A DNA stretch of 64,000 nt, from contig NZ_CP109131.1 in NCBI RefSeq assembly GCF_035917995.1, positions 8,060,001 to 8,124,000 of the forward strand, given 5' to 3'. Shown here piece by piece: positions 1 through 7,928 of the stretch. The notes beneath the pieces were generated by a model. The model was not told the DNA's origin. It made no database searches and saw only the letters and a program-made list of their open reading frames with translations. The DNA is from Streptosporangium sp. NBC_01755 (GTDB lineage: Bacteria; Actinomycetota; Actinomycetes; Streptosporangiales; Streptosporangiaceae). How positions within the stretch are numbered: the first letter of the stretch is position 1; each line of letters begins with the position of its first letter. A program made the position numbers and the translations under genes.

Positions 1-207
1 GCTGTAGTAGCCCTTGTCCAGCGCCAGGAAGAACGGGGCGTCCCAAGCGTTGTACAAGAAGCTGGTCTGGAAGCCGATCTTGGTGGCGCCTTCGCTGTTC
101 CCGCTGCCGCAGGCGGTGAGGGCGAGCGCCAACACTGCGGTGAGGAGGGTCCTGAGCAGCGTCGTGCCACGCCGCACCGGTCCCTGGGTAGACCCAATGA
201 TGTTCAT
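1..207 (-). CDS. ABC transporter substrate-binding lipoprotein (NMT1/SsuA type), partial
   Basis: Only the first 69 codons are inside the window; the gene runs off its left edge. The start is the ATG at 205-207. The N-terminus is a lipoprotein signal peptide: a basic stretch, a hydrophobic core and the lipobox LTAC, followed by a Ser/Gly-rich linker. The mature part begins IGFQTSFLYNAWDAPFFLAL and DKGYY, typical of NMT1/THI5-like binding proteins of nitrate, sulfonate and taurine transporters. It closely matches the other binding protein at 3890-4894, so the island holds two paralogous receptors. It lies 20 bp downstream of the permease at 228-1016 and would be the third gene of that ABC operon. 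Substrate unknown. Confidence 0.85.
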   Translation of the reverse strand, partial: MNIIGSTQGPVRRGTTLLRTLLTAVLALALTACGSGNSEGATKIGFQTSFLYNAWDAPFFLALDKGYYS

Positions 208-227
208 GTGTGCCTTTCTTGTGCGAC

Positions 228-1016
228 TCAGCGCTTACGGGTGCGCAGGATGATTGACTCGAGGACCTCGATCACCATGTAGAGAGCTACGCCCAGCACA
301 GTGAGCGCGACGATGGTGGCGAAGAACAACGAGGTCTGCAGGGTGCTGTTGGCCTGCAGGAGCAGGTACCCGAGGCCCTGGGAGGACTGGACGAATTCGG
401 CGACGATCGCGCCGATGATGGCCAGCGCCATCGCGAGTTTCAGACCGACGAAGAGGTTCGGGAGAGCGAATGGGAACGAGATCTTCCAGAACGCCCGCCA
501 GCGGCTGGCGCCCATCGAGCGGTTCAGCATCCGCAGTTCCAACGGGATGGAGGTCAAGCCGAGAGCCATGTCCACCACGACAGGGAAGAAGGCGATCAGC
601 ACCACCATGATGATCTTCGAGGTGTAGCCGAAGCCGAACCAGATCACGAACAACGGAGCCACGGCGATCTTTGGCACCACCAGGGAGCCGACCAGGAGTG
701 GGTAGATGGTCTTGTGAATAGCCGGTACGGAGGTGATGGCGACCGCGACGATGATGCCCAGCACGGCCGCGATCACGAAGCCGGCAACGGTCTCGATCAG
801 AGTCGGCCAGGTGTGCTCGAGGATCAGGGACCGGTTCTCCCAACCCGCCGAGACGATGTCGCTGGGAACCGGCAGAATCGCCGGTTTGACGTTGAAGGCG
901 GGTACCAGGATCTGCCACAGCACCAGCAGGACGAGGCAGAGCGCGGTGGGATAGCCCGTAGTCGAGAGAAGATTGATGATCTTGGCGCGTCTGCGCAGGC
1001 GGGCTTCCTCGGTCAT
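228..1016 (-). CDS. ABC transporter permease, SsuC/TauC family
   Basis: This 262-residue integral membrane protein has about six predicted membrane helices. The BPD_transp_1 EAA loop is visible as MGASRWRAFWKISFPFALPN. Family members form the channel of ABC importers for sulfonates, nitrate, riboflavin or pyrimidine precursors. The start is the ATG at 1014-1016, which overlaps the stop of the upstream ATPase gene by ATGA; a longer upstream frame exists but lies inside the ATPase gene and has non-membrane composition. Translational coupling to the ATPase and the binding-protein gene downstream show that the three make one importer. Confidence 0.9.
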   Translation of the reverse strand: MTEEARLRRRAKIINLLSTTGYPTALCLVLLVLWQILVPAFNVKPAILPVPSDIVSAGWENRSLILEHTWPTLIETVAGFVIAAVLGIIVAVAITSVPAIHKTIYPLLVGSLVVPKIAVAPLFVIWFGFGYTSKIIMVVLIAFFPVVVDMALGLTSIPLELRMLNRSMGASRWRAFWKISFPFALPNLFVGLKLAMALAIIGAIVAEFVQSSQGLGYLLLQANSTLQTSLFFATIVALTVLGVALYMVIEVLESIILRTRKR

Positions 1017-1879
1017 GCCGTGTTTCCTTCGGGCTGCTCGGTCTTGGCCTGACGGAAGACCCCGACTCGGGTGAAGGTCTCGCGAATGTGCGCGGCGTAC
1101 TGAGCCTGCTTCTCGCGCCCGGTGTCTTCGAGGCGACGCGGCCGGGGAAGGTCGATGTCGATGATCTCGGCGATCATGCCCGGCCGGGGGGTCATCACCA
1201 GCACCCTGTCGCCGAGGAAGACCGCCTCTTCGATGTGGTGGGTGATGAACAGCACCGTCAGGTCGCGGCCGCGCTCCACGCATACCTGTTGCAGGTCCAT
1301 CGAGAGCTGGTCGCGGGTGAGGGCGTCCACCGCTGAGAACGGCTCGTCCATCAGCAGTAGCTGAGGATCATGGATCAGGGCGCGGGCGATGCTGACCCGC
1401 TGCTTCATTCCGCCCGAGAGCTCGCGCGGGTAGAGCCGCGCCGAGCCCTCCAGGCCGAGGGAGTCCAACAAGGCCATTGCCTTGTCCCGATGCGGCGCCG
1501 GGTCGATGCCGCGCATCTCGAATTGGAGCAGGACGTTGTCCAGGACCGAGCGCCACTCCAGGAGCACGGAGGTCTGGAAGGCGATCCCGCACTGGTGGTA
1601 GGGCTTGTCGATGAGCCGACCATCGATACGGACCTCGCCGGAGCTCGGTGGCACCAGACCGGAGATCATCGTAAGCAAGGTGGACTTGCCGCATCCTGAG
1701 GGGCCCACGACCGACAAGAACTCGCCGCGGCGAATGTTCAGTGTCGTCGGCGACAGGGCGTGAGTGATGCCGGTCGCCGTCCGGTAGGTCTTCGACACCT
1801 CCGACAGGGTCACGATGTCGTCTGCGACCTCGACGTGCTTGCCGTCGTCGGTGCCACCGACTCCGGTTACCGCATTCAT
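1013..1879 (-). CDS. ABC transporter ATP-binding protein, SsuB/TauB family
   Basis: 288 residues. The nucleotide-binding domain shows Walker A (GPSGCGKST), signature LSGGMKQR, Walker B (LLLMDEPFSAVD) and the switch His in FITHHIEEA. The C-terminal RETFTRVG tail is usual for SsuB/TauB ATPases. I chose the ATG at 1879: it has a GGAGAGGAAG ribosome site eight bases upstream. A start at 1915 is possible but would put the IclR-type palindrome at 1899-1912 inside the gene. First gene of the operon with the permease (ATGA overlap) and the partial binding protein. Confidence 0.9.
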   Translation of the reverse strand: MNAVTGVGGTDDGKHVEVADDIVTLSEVSKTYRTATGITHALSPTTLNIRRGEFLSVVGPSGCGKSTLLTMISGLVPPSSGEVRIDGRLIDKPYHQCGIAFQTSVLLEWRSVLDNVLLQFEMRGIDPAPHRDKAMALLDSLGLEGSARLYPRELSGGMKQRVSIARALIHDPQLLLMDEPFSAVDALTRDQLSMDLQQVCVERGRDLTVLFITHHIEEAVFLGDRVLVMTPRPGMIAEIIDIDLPRPRRLEDTGREKQAQYAAHIRETFTRVGVFRQAKTEQPEGNTA

Positions 1880-1898
1880 GGACTTCCTCTCCAAAAGA

Positions 1899-1912
1899 TC
1901 TGAAATATCAGA
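1899..1912. promoter_or_regulatory. Probable IclR operator upstream of ABC transporter operon
   Basis: TCTGAAATATCAGA is a near-perfect inverted repeat about 20 bp upstream of the ATPase start. The same TCTNANATNTNAGA pattern occurs at 4919, 4939, 7040 and, weakly, 7060, always in front of genes of this island. An AT-rich TTATAT stretch next to it (minus strand, about 1914-1919) could be the -10 region. The natural candidate to bind it is the IclR regulator at 7122-7928. Confidence 0.6.
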
Positions 1913-1974
1913 CATATAAGCACAAAAATAGACTTATAGGATTTTCTGTGCCAACGTGCGTCGGACGCACGGAG

Positions 1975-2385
1975 CTAGGCCGGGTCGATGCCAAGCACGG
2001 ACCCGGGGGCGGCCACGGCCATGTCGTTGAAGACGAACTGCTGCACGATCAGGCCGTCAGCCACGAGGAACACGTCGCAGTAGCGGACGTCGTCGATCCG
2101 GCTGCCGTCATGACACTCGCCGTACAGTCGGCCCCGCGAGGTCACCACCGTCCGCCCCTGGTCGTCGGTGCCGCAGGCGTAGTGATCTCGATGCTTGCGC
2201 AGGCTGCGGAACATCTGTGCGGCGGTGTGCATCAGGTGTGCCACGGAGCCGAACAGCACCGGACCCGGGAACTCGATGGTGAAATCGGTGCTGACGCACG
2301 ACAAGACGCCGTCGAGATCGCGGTCCTCGTAGTGCTGGAGGTAGCGTTCGACCAAGGCGACCGCGCTCGGATCGGAATAGCTCAT
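1975..2385 (-). CDS. SnoaL-like / NTF2-fold protein
   Basis: 136 residues with the pattern of the SnoaL/NTF2-like superfamily: an N-terminal helix (VALVERYLQHYEDRDLDGVL), then DFTIEFPGPVLFG and alternating strands ending in VFVADG-like and FNDMA segments. Family members are small cone-shaped barrels acting as cyclases, isomerases, hydratases or dehydratases on small organic substrates; the exact reaction cannot be read from sequence. Its ATG overlaps the stop of the flavoprotein gene by ATGA, so it is the third gene of the operon starting at 4894 and probably works on the same substrate as the flavoprotein. Confidence 0.75.
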   Translation of the reverse strand: MSYSDPSAVALVERYLQHYEDRDLDGVLSCVSTDFTIEFPGPVLFGSVAHLMHTAAQMFRSLRKHRDHYACGTDDQGRTVVTSRGRLYGECHDGSRIDDVRYCDVFLVADGLIVQQFVFNDMAVAAPGSVLGIDPA

Positions 2386-3893
2386 CGGTCTGCTCTTTCT
2401 TCTGGTGGAGTCTGGAGGTCGGCGACCGAACGGTCCCGAGGAGCGCAGGCTCGGTTCGCCAATCGTTCTCCCAGGGCGCGGCCCAGGCTCAGCGCCGGAG
2501 TCACCATCATTCCGCCGCAGTAGGCGTCACCCCCGGTGGCGCCGCATCCGATCGCTTCGCCGACTGCGCTTAGGCCCGGGATGATGCTGCCGTCGGTGCG
2601 CCTGACCCGAAGCTGGGAGTCGACATCGATGCCGGCGAAGGAGACCGAGACCTGTCCGCGCAGGCGCAGTGCGAAGTACGGAGCCCGGCCGATCGGGTGA
2701 CGTCCGCGCAGGCGGCCCAGCGGATCGTCGGCGGCTCCGCCGGCGAACCGATCGAAGTCCTCGATCGTGGTGTTCAACCGTCCGGTGGGGAGACCGGCTG
2801 CTTCGGCCAGCCCGGGGATGGAGTCGGCCATGACCAGGTCAGGCCGGGTGTTCGCGTGGCGAGTGAAGTCCGCCACCGACCAGCCGGGGACCAGCCGGGG
2901 CCCCGGCAGCTCCAGTGCGGCGGCATCGAAGACGGCCCAGAACTGCCAGCCGGGAAGTGCCGCGAGAGCACGCTCCTTGCGATCGATGCTCGGGTCGTCC
3001 TCCGCGATGAACCGGCGGCCCTGTTCGGTCACGTAGATCTCGGCCGGCTCCCGCTCCTGGGCGATCAAAGCGACGCGCTCGACCGTTCGGTCGATCCGGC
3101 CGGAAGTCCCCGGATGCTCCAGGCAGCCGAAGCCGGGCAGTTGTCGTCCGGTGCTCGCGACGGCAGCGCCAAGCTCCTGGGCGAGGAGAAGGCCGTCGCC
3201 GGTAGAGGTCGGCGAGGCGGCGGAGACGGCTGCCGGGGCCCCGTCGAACTCGGCAAGGAGTTCGGGGCTGCTGGCGAACCCACCGGTTGCCAGCACCACC
3301 TCGGTGGCGGTGAGAAGCCGACTGCCGTGGCGTCCCTCGGTTTCGATCTCGATGCAGGAGGCGGTGGCTCGCAAGCCCACTACGGCGGTCGCCAACCAGA
3401 CCTCGATCGAACCGCGCCGCTGCCACTTCTCCAGTTCGCCGTGGAGAACCTCCAGGATCGAGAGCCCTCCCGAACGGCCGTAGTAGGTGCGCGGGATCGA
3501 GTAAGGCTCGTGCCCGTAGAGGATTCGTGGTGTTTCCGGGTCGACGTCGAAGCCACGATCCAGCAGCCACTCCACGGCGTCGGGCGCCGCGGTGACGGCC
3601 TGGCGGACCAGGTCGGCCCTGGACAGGCAGTGGCTGATCCGGTCAAGGTCGGCGAGGTGGTCTTCAACTGTGTCGGTGATCCCGCGCTTGCGTTGCAGTG
3701 AGGTGCCGGCGGCAGACAGATGCCCGGTCGAGTAGTGCAGGGTGCCGCCGATACGGTGGCTCTTCTCGATGACGAGTACCTTGGCTCCGGCAGCGGCGGC
3801 GCCGATCGCACAGGGAAGACCTGCGGTGCCGGCTCCGATGACGATCAGCGAGTGCCCGCCGTCATCGGAGGTCTCTGGGATGGTCGGGTTCAT
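2382..3893 (-). CDS. FAD-dependent oxidoreductase, fumarate reductase / ketosteroid dehydrogenase-like
   Basis: 503 residues. The N-terminus carries the dinucleotide-binding motif IVIGAGTAGLPCAIGAAAAG followed by VIEKSHRIGGT. A second FAD motif, VVLATGGFASSPEL, is mid-protein. The C-terminus GLSAVGEAIGCGATGGDAYC and GGMMVTPALSLGRALG is the flavin-closing segment of the FAD_binding_2 family (fumarate reductase flavoprotein, urocanate reductase, 3-ketosteroid-1-dehydrogenase). Such enzymes reduce or desaturate C-C bonds next to a carbonyl. No covalent-FAD or heme domain is seen. It overlaps its neighbours on both sides by ATGA and is coupled to a substrate-binding lipoprotein, so it probably acts on the imported compound. 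Confidence 0.85.
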   Translation of the reverse strand: MNPTIPETSDDGGHSLIVIGAGTAGLPCAIGAAAAGAKVLVIEKSHRIGGTLHYSTGHLSAAGTSLQRKRGITDTVEDHLADLDRISHCLSRADLVRQAVTAAPDAVEWLLDRGFDVDPETPRILYGHEPYSIPRTYYGRSGGLSILEVLHGELEKWQRRGSIEVWLATAVVGLRATASCIEIETEGRHGSRLLTATEVVLATGGFASSPELLAEFDGAPAAVSAASPTSTGDGLLLAQELGAAVASTGRQLPGFGCLEHPGTSGRIDRTVERVALIAQEREPAEIYVTEQGRRFIAEDDPSIDRKERALAALPGWQFWAVFDAAALELPGPRLVPGWSVADFTRHANTRPDLVMADSIPGLAEAAGLPTGRLNTTIEDFDRFAGGAADDPLGRLRGRHPIGRAPYFALRLRGQVSVSFAGIDVDSQLRVRRTDGSIIPGLSAVGEAIGCGATGGDAYCGGMMVTPALSLGRALGERLANRACAPRDRSVADLQTPPEERADR

Positions 3894-4894
3894 CGTTCAC
3901 CCGACAGGTAGTCGTTGGTGAAGTAGTCGCTCAGCGGCTTCGTGGTGGAGATGAGCTTGGCGCCGAGCAGGCTGTCCAGCATGGCCGACCAGCTGGTGTC
4001 GGACTGCCGGCCGAAGCCCTTCTCCTTGGACTCCGGATCCAGATCGAACGACTCCTGATACAGCTTCCACTGTGTGGTGGCCGCCGCGGCAGGCATGACC
4101 GGGCTCCGCTTCATCAGCGCGTCGACAGCGGGGCCCGGGTCCTGACGAGCTTCGGCGAACGCCTTGGCGGTGGCGCGCAGGAAGCCGCGCACGGCGTCGG
4201 GGTGCTCCTCAAGCCAGTCGTTGCGTACGACGAGGTTCAGCCCGGTCTGGCTGATCCCGTGCTCGGAGAGTCGCATCAGGTTCAGCTTCTCCAACGGCTC
4301 GATGCTGACTGCGGAGTAGTCCACGAAGGTGATCGCGTCGACCTTGCGGGCCTTGAGGTACTGAGCCTTCTGGTCGGGTCGCAGGCTCTGGATGGTGACG
4401 GTCGACGGATCCACCCCGTTGACCTTGAGGAAGGAGTCCAGCAGCTTGGCGTCGGTGCCGCCCATCGAGATGCCGATGCTCTTGCCCTTGAGATCGGCCG
4501 GCTCCTGAATGCCGTCGGACTTGTAGGACACGATGGTGGAGCCGAATCTGTCCGCCAAGGTGGCGACCGAGACGAACCCGCCGGCCTCGGCTGCGAGGAT
4601 CGCCGTCGACCCTCCGTCGGACTCCACTATCTGGTTGGCGCCGCCCAGCAGCGACTGGATCGAGGCCGAGGAGCCTGTGCCTTCGCGAATGGTCACGTTG
4701 AGCCCCTCGTCCCGGTAGTAGCCCTTGTCCAGGGCCAGGAAGAACGGGATGTCCCAGCCGCCGAAGAGGAAGGAGGTCTGGAACCCGATATCAGTGAGTT
4801 TCTCCGAGGAGCTCTTCTCGGTACCGCCGCAGGCGGTGAGTGAGATCACCAGCACTGCAGCAGTGAGGGCGGTGACCCAAAGGCGTGGACGCAT
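3890..4894 (-). CDS. ABC transporter substrate-binding lipoprotein (NMT1/SsuA type)
   Basis: 334 residues. The signal peptide ends in the lipobox LTACGG. The mature domain starts IGFQTSFLFGGWDIPFFLAL, DKGYYRDEGLNV, with GGSTAILAAEAGG and the NMT1 pattern LKGKSIGISMGGTDA, so it is a periplasmic-binding-protein-2 fold receptor for a small organic molecule. The ATG at 4894 has an AAGGA site five bases upstream and leaves the operator at 4919 outside the gene. First gene of an operon with the flavoprotein and SnoaL genes. Its own permease and ATPase are probably those at 228-1879, which also come with a paralogous receptor. Confidence 0.9.
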   Translation of the reverse strand: MRPRLWVTALTAAVLVISLTACGGTEKSSSEKLTDIGFQTSFLFGGWDIPFFLALDKGYYRDEGLNVTIREGTGSSASIQSLLGGANQIVESDGGSTAILAAEAGGFVSVATLADRFGSTIVSYKSDGIQEPADLKGKSIGISMGGTDAKLLDSFLKVNGVDPSTVTIQSLRPDQKAQYLKARKVDAITFVDYSAVSIEPLEKLNLMRLSEHGISQTGLNLVVRNDWLEEHPDAVRGFLRATAKAFAEARQDPGPAVDALMKRSPVMPAAAATTQWKLYQESFDLDPESKEKGFGRQSDTSWSAMLDSLLGAKLISTTKPLSDYFTNDYLSGER

Positions 4895-4918
4895 GGTTCC
4901 TTCTCTCGACCCCAAGTG

Positions 4919-4952
4919 TCTGATATTCTAGATAAAAGCCTGACATTCTGGA
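4919..4952. promoter_or_regulatory. Tandem IclR-type operators between divergent genes
   Basis: Two copies of the TCTNANATNTNAGA element lie 20 bp apart, i.e. on the same DNA face: TCTGATATTCTAGA at 4919-4932 and CCTGACATTCTGGA at 4939-4952. They sit between the binding-protein operon (minus, start 4894) and the deacetylase-fold gene (plus, start 5060), so one bound regulator could control both directions. Confidence 0.6.
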
Positions 4953-5059
4953 CTGAGGCGCCCAGGCTAACCGTGGTGTGGTGGCCGGTCAACCCTCGAA
5001 ATCACCTGTGTCCGGTCGTCGTCGCGGCTGGACCGGTGCCGACGCCCTTGGAGTCATGG

Positions 5060-5953
5060 ATGAATCCCGAGTCGGAGATCCCCGCAGGTTCGCTTCCGCC
5101 GTACCGTTACTCCGCGCTTCCGGCGCGTCCGCGGCTGGACTGGCCAGGGGGTGCCAGTGTGGCGTTCTATCTGGCAGTCAACCTGGAGCACTTCGTGCCG
5201 GGGGTGCCGTCGACCTCGATCGTCCCGGCGACCGCCGGGTTGCCTGTCGACCCCCTCAACCACGGGTGGCGTGACTACGGACTCCGGGTCGGTATCTGGA
5301 GATTGGTGGAGACCGTTGACCGGCTGGGCGTGCCGGTGACCGCGATCGTCAACTCCGATGTCTGCGCGCACTACCCAGAGGTGATCGAGGCCGGTATCGA
5401 GCGCGGCTGGTGCTGGGTCGCGCACGGCACGTCGCGCTCGCGGCTGCACACCGGCTTCTCCTCACCCGCAGAGGAGCGAGCCCATCTCGAGCAGATGCTG
5501 GACGTGCTCTGCGCTGCGACCGGGGCGCGGCCAATGGGCTGGCTCGGCCCCGCCCTAACCGAGACCGAGGCCACGCTGCCGCTGTTGGCCGATCTGGGTC
5601 TGAACTACACTCTGGACTGGTGTCACGATGATCAGCCGGGAGCGGTCGCGGGGCTCAGGGAGTTCGTGACGGTGCCGTACTCGGTGGAACTCAATGACAT
5701 TCGCGTCTTCTTGGACAAGGCGATGCCCGGGGAGCAGTACGTGCGGATGTGTCTGGACTGGCTGGACCAGCTCAAGCTCGACCTGCCGCAGACGGGGCGG
5801 GTGCTGCCGCTGCCGATCCACCCCTTCGTTGCCAACCAGCCCTCTCGGCATCGTTACTTGGAAGAAGTGCTGTCAGTGGTGATGGCCGACGCCGAGGTGT
5901 GGCCGACCACCGCTGACCTGATCGCCCGGGCATATCTGGGTGCCGACGGCTGA
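5060..5953 (+). CDS. Polysaccharide deacetylase-fold hydrolase (PuuE-like)
   Basis: 297 residues resembling the NodB/PuuE polysaccharide-deacetylase superfamily, whose non-sugar members hydrolyse amide or imide rings (cofactor-less allantoinase PuuE, cyclic imidases). Visible features are SVAFYLAVNLEHFVPG near the N-terminus, GVPVTAIVNSDVCAHYPEV, the VAHGTSRS/HTGFS pair where metal or substrate residues usually lie, and a C-terminal LPLPIHPF segment. The ATG at 5060 is preceded by TTGGAG; the reading frame is open further upstream, but that part overlaps the operator. It is divergent from the binding-protein operon. With RidA and an amidohydrolase-like gene nearby, a role in breaking C-N bonds of the imported compound is plausible but unproved. 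Confidence 0.75.
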   Translation: MNPESEIPAGSLPPYRYSALPARPRLDWPGGASVAFYLAVNLEHFVPGVPSTSIVPATAGLPVDPLNHGWRDYGLRVGIWRLVETVDRLGVPVTAIVNSDVCAHYPEVIEAGIERGWCWVAHGTSRSRLHTGFSSPAEERAHLEQMLDVLCAATGARPMGWLGPALTETEATLPLLADLGLNYTLDWCHDDQPGAVAGLREFVTVPYSVELNDIRVFLDKAMPGEQYVRMCLDWLDQLKLDLPQTGRVLPLPIHPFVANQPSRHRYLEEVLSVVMADAEVWPTTADLIARAYLGADG

Positions 5954-5958
5954 GCGTG

Positions 5959-5993
5959 GCTGTCCACCCGTCGGACTCTGGCGGGTGGGCAGC
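5959..5993 (+). terminator. Strong hairpin between convergent genes
   Basis: The arms GCTGTCCACCCG (5959-5970) and CGGGTGGGCAGC (5982-5993) form a 12-bp stem with one G-U pair and an 11-base loop. It starts six bases after the deacetylase-fold stop codon and lies between convergent genes, so it can end transcription from the plus strand. No U-tract follows, as is common in actinomycetes. Confidence 0.65.
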
Positions 5994-6060
5994 CGGCCGG
6001 GCGGGAGGAGTCAGGTCTGTCAACTATCTCGATATTGGGCTCTGGCGCGATCGTCGACAG

Positions 6061-7011
6061 TCAGTCCTCGTCATGGCTCCAGTAGGGCACCGCTGGGCGC
6101 GGCGGCTGAGCGCCGTTGTCGAGTCCGAGGATCCGAGCCGGCACGTCTCGAATCATCGTGTAGACGTCCTCCTCGGACACGCCCTTCTCGAAGACCGTCT
6201 GGGCGTAGATGCGCAGCGCCTCACTCGGCAGGGGGTTGTGTCGCTGGCCGCAGTCGGAGACCAGCACGCAGTTCTCAGCACCCAGCACGTTGACCGCTTC
6301 GACGACCTCCTCGACGAGGCCGACATGCCACATCGCCGAGTAGTCGCAGTAGCCGAGTTCGGCAATGCCGCCGAGCTGCACCAGTTCCTTGAGCTCGTCC
6401 ATGGACAGGCCGGGTGCCTTGTAGAAGGGGTGGGTGATGACCACGTTGGCCACGCCGTCGGCTTTGGCGCGGATCAGCAGTGGCTTGATCTCCGCAGGGG
6501 AGAGGTGCGAGGTGGCCAGAACGCCGTTGTGTTCGGCGATCAGGCCGATGATCTCGATGACCTCCGGCTTGAGGGCACCGTGTTCGTCGAGCACGGTATA
6601 GGTGGGCCCGCCGACTCGGCCGCCGCTGAGTCCGACCAGCGTGCCGGTGCCGCCGTGGACCTCGGCGTGGTAGGCGGCGTCCACGGTCGGCATCCAGACG
6701 AACTTCCCGCCCAGCTTGAGTGCCACCTCGACGGCTGCAGGGTTCGCGAACCCGACATAGGAGTTCAGCACGACGCCCCCGAAGACCTCGATCCCGGGGA
6801 CGGCCCCGTTGGCGAAGTAGGAGCGACTGACGGTGTTCTCATGGTGGCACTTGATCACCATCGCCCGGAGTCCTGCGTCGCGGGCCGCGGTCACCAGATC
6901 GATGTCGTCACCAAGTCGGGGAAAGATGTCGGGGTGCGAATGGACGTGCATGTCGATCGCCCCACGTACATCGATGAGCGGACCTCCGAAGCCGGTCAGC
7001 TGGCGTGTCAT
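6061..7011 (-). CDS. DUF6282-type amidohydrolase-like TIM-barrel protein
   Basis: 316 residues. The N-terminus DVRGAIDMHVHSHPDIFPR has the HxH metal motif of the amidohydrolase/PHP-like TIM-barrel superfamily; further candidate ligands are KCHHENT, ATSHLSP, ITHPFYK and a late Asp in LVSDCGQRHNPL. This layout matches proteins annotated as DUF6282 or cytosolic amidohydrolases. The reaction is unknown; hydrolysis or decarboxylation of a small organic acid or amide is typical of the fold. The ATG at 7011 faces the IclR gene across a 110-bp region with two operator-like sites, so the two genes are probably controlled together. Confidence 0.75.
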   Translation of the reverse strand: MTRQLTGFGGPLIDVRGAIDMHVHSHPDIFPRLGDDIDLVTAARDAGLRAMVIKCHHENTVSRSYFANGAVPGIEVFGGVVLNSYVGFANPAAVEVALKLGGKFVWMPTVDAAYHAEVHGGTGTLVGLSGGRVGGPTYTVLDEHGALKPEVIEIIGLIAEHNGVLATSHLSPAEIKPLLIRAKADGVANVVITHPFYKAPGLSMDELKELVQLGGIAELGYCDYSAMWHVGLVEEVVEAVNVLGAENCVLVSDCGQRHNPLPSEALRIYAQTVFEKGVSEEDVYTMIRDVPARILGLDNGAQPPRPAVPYWSHDED

Positions 7012-7039
7012 ATTGGGTTCCCCTGTCTCGAACAGACTG

Positions 7040-7073
7040 TCTCAAATGTTAGACTAGACTCCGCAATCCTAGA
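7040..7073. promoter_or_regulatory. Tandem IclR-type operators upstream of the IclR gene
   Basis: TCTCAAATGTTAGA (7040-7053) matches the operators at 1899 and 4919; a weaker copy, TCCGCAATCCTAGA, follows exactly 20 bp later (7060-7073). An additional GTCT-N5-AGAC element is at 7025-7037. The block lies between the divergent DUF6282-type gene and the IclR gene, fitting autoregulation plus control of the island. Confidence 0.6.
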
Positions 7074-7121
7074 CAGGACAAACCGGGCAGGTCAATCGTC
7101 CCCGCGAACCTAAGGAGTGGT

Positions 7122-7928
7122 GTGCCCCAGAAGATCGCAGCGCCGGCGACGTCGCGTACCGCTGAGCGCATCGTCGACCTGTTGACCCTCCTAGGAGACA
7201 GGGATGCGCAGCTGACAGCCTTGGAGATCGCCGCGGCCTGCAACATCCCGAAGAGCAGCACTCATCAGCTGCTCAACTATCTGGCTACCCGCAACTTCGT
7301 GCGCTACGACCCGGTGAAGCGCACCTGGGCGCTGGGAGTGGCGTTGTTCGAGCTCGGTGCCGCATATCGCCGGGGTAGGCCGTTGGAGGAGATAGGCCGC
7401 GGAATCCTGATCGAAGTGTGCCAGGCGACCTCGACCACCTCTCACCTGGCAGTTCGCGACGGGGCCGAGGTGCTCTACATCGACAAGCAGCAGCAACGTA
7501 CCGGGAGCGCGATGACCCAGCTCGTCACCGAGACCGGCATCCGGCTGCCCGCCCACCTGACCGCTGTTGGCAGAGCCCTGCTGGCAACGTCGAGTGATGC
7601 GGAGCTACGCGACCTCTACCGCGACTACCCCTTCCCGCGACGCACGACATTGGGTCCCCGGACGGTCAGCGAGCTCATCGAGGATCTGAGACAGGTCCGG
7701 GAGTTGGGTTATGCGCTCGAGTCGGGCCTGACCACCGCCGGGATCACCTGCGTCGCGGCAGCCGTCTACGACCATGAGGCTCAGCCCGTCGCCGCCCTGG
7801 GCATCACATTCGTGACCGACCAGATGAGCCCGGATCAGGTCGCCGAGCACGCTGGGACCGTCTGCGAGTTCGCGGGGAAGCTCTCCCGCGAGCTCGGTTG
7901 GCGGCCCCTCATGGAGGGGGCCAGATGA
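7122..7928 (+). CDS. IclR family transcriptional regulator
   Basis: 268 residues. The N-terminal winged helix-turn-helix (ERIVDLLTLLGDRDAQLTAL through SSTHQLLNYLATRNFVRY) is followed by the IclR effector domain (ATSTTSHLAVRDGAEVLYID, AVGRALLA, ALESGLTTAGITCVAAAVYD). IclR proteins bind small aromatic or aliphatic acids and repress or activate catabolic operons. The start is the GTG at 7122 with AAGGAG just upstream. The last codon overlaps the RidA gene by ATGA. The repeated palindromes upstream of all transcription units of 1-8407 make this the likely local regulator. Confidence 0.88.
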   Translation: MPQKIAAPATSRTAERIVDLLTLLGDRDAQLTALEIAAACNIPKSSTHQLLNYLATRNFVRYDPVKRTWALGVALFELGAAYRRGRPLEEIGRGILIEVCQATSTTSHLAVRDGAEVLYIDKQQQRTGSAMTQLVTETGIRLPAHLTAVGRALLATSSDAELRDLYRDYPFPRRTTLGPRTVSELIEDLRQVRELGYALESGLTTAGITCVAAAVYDHEAQPVAALGITFVTDQMSPDQVAEHAGTVCEFAGKLSRELGWRPLMEGAR

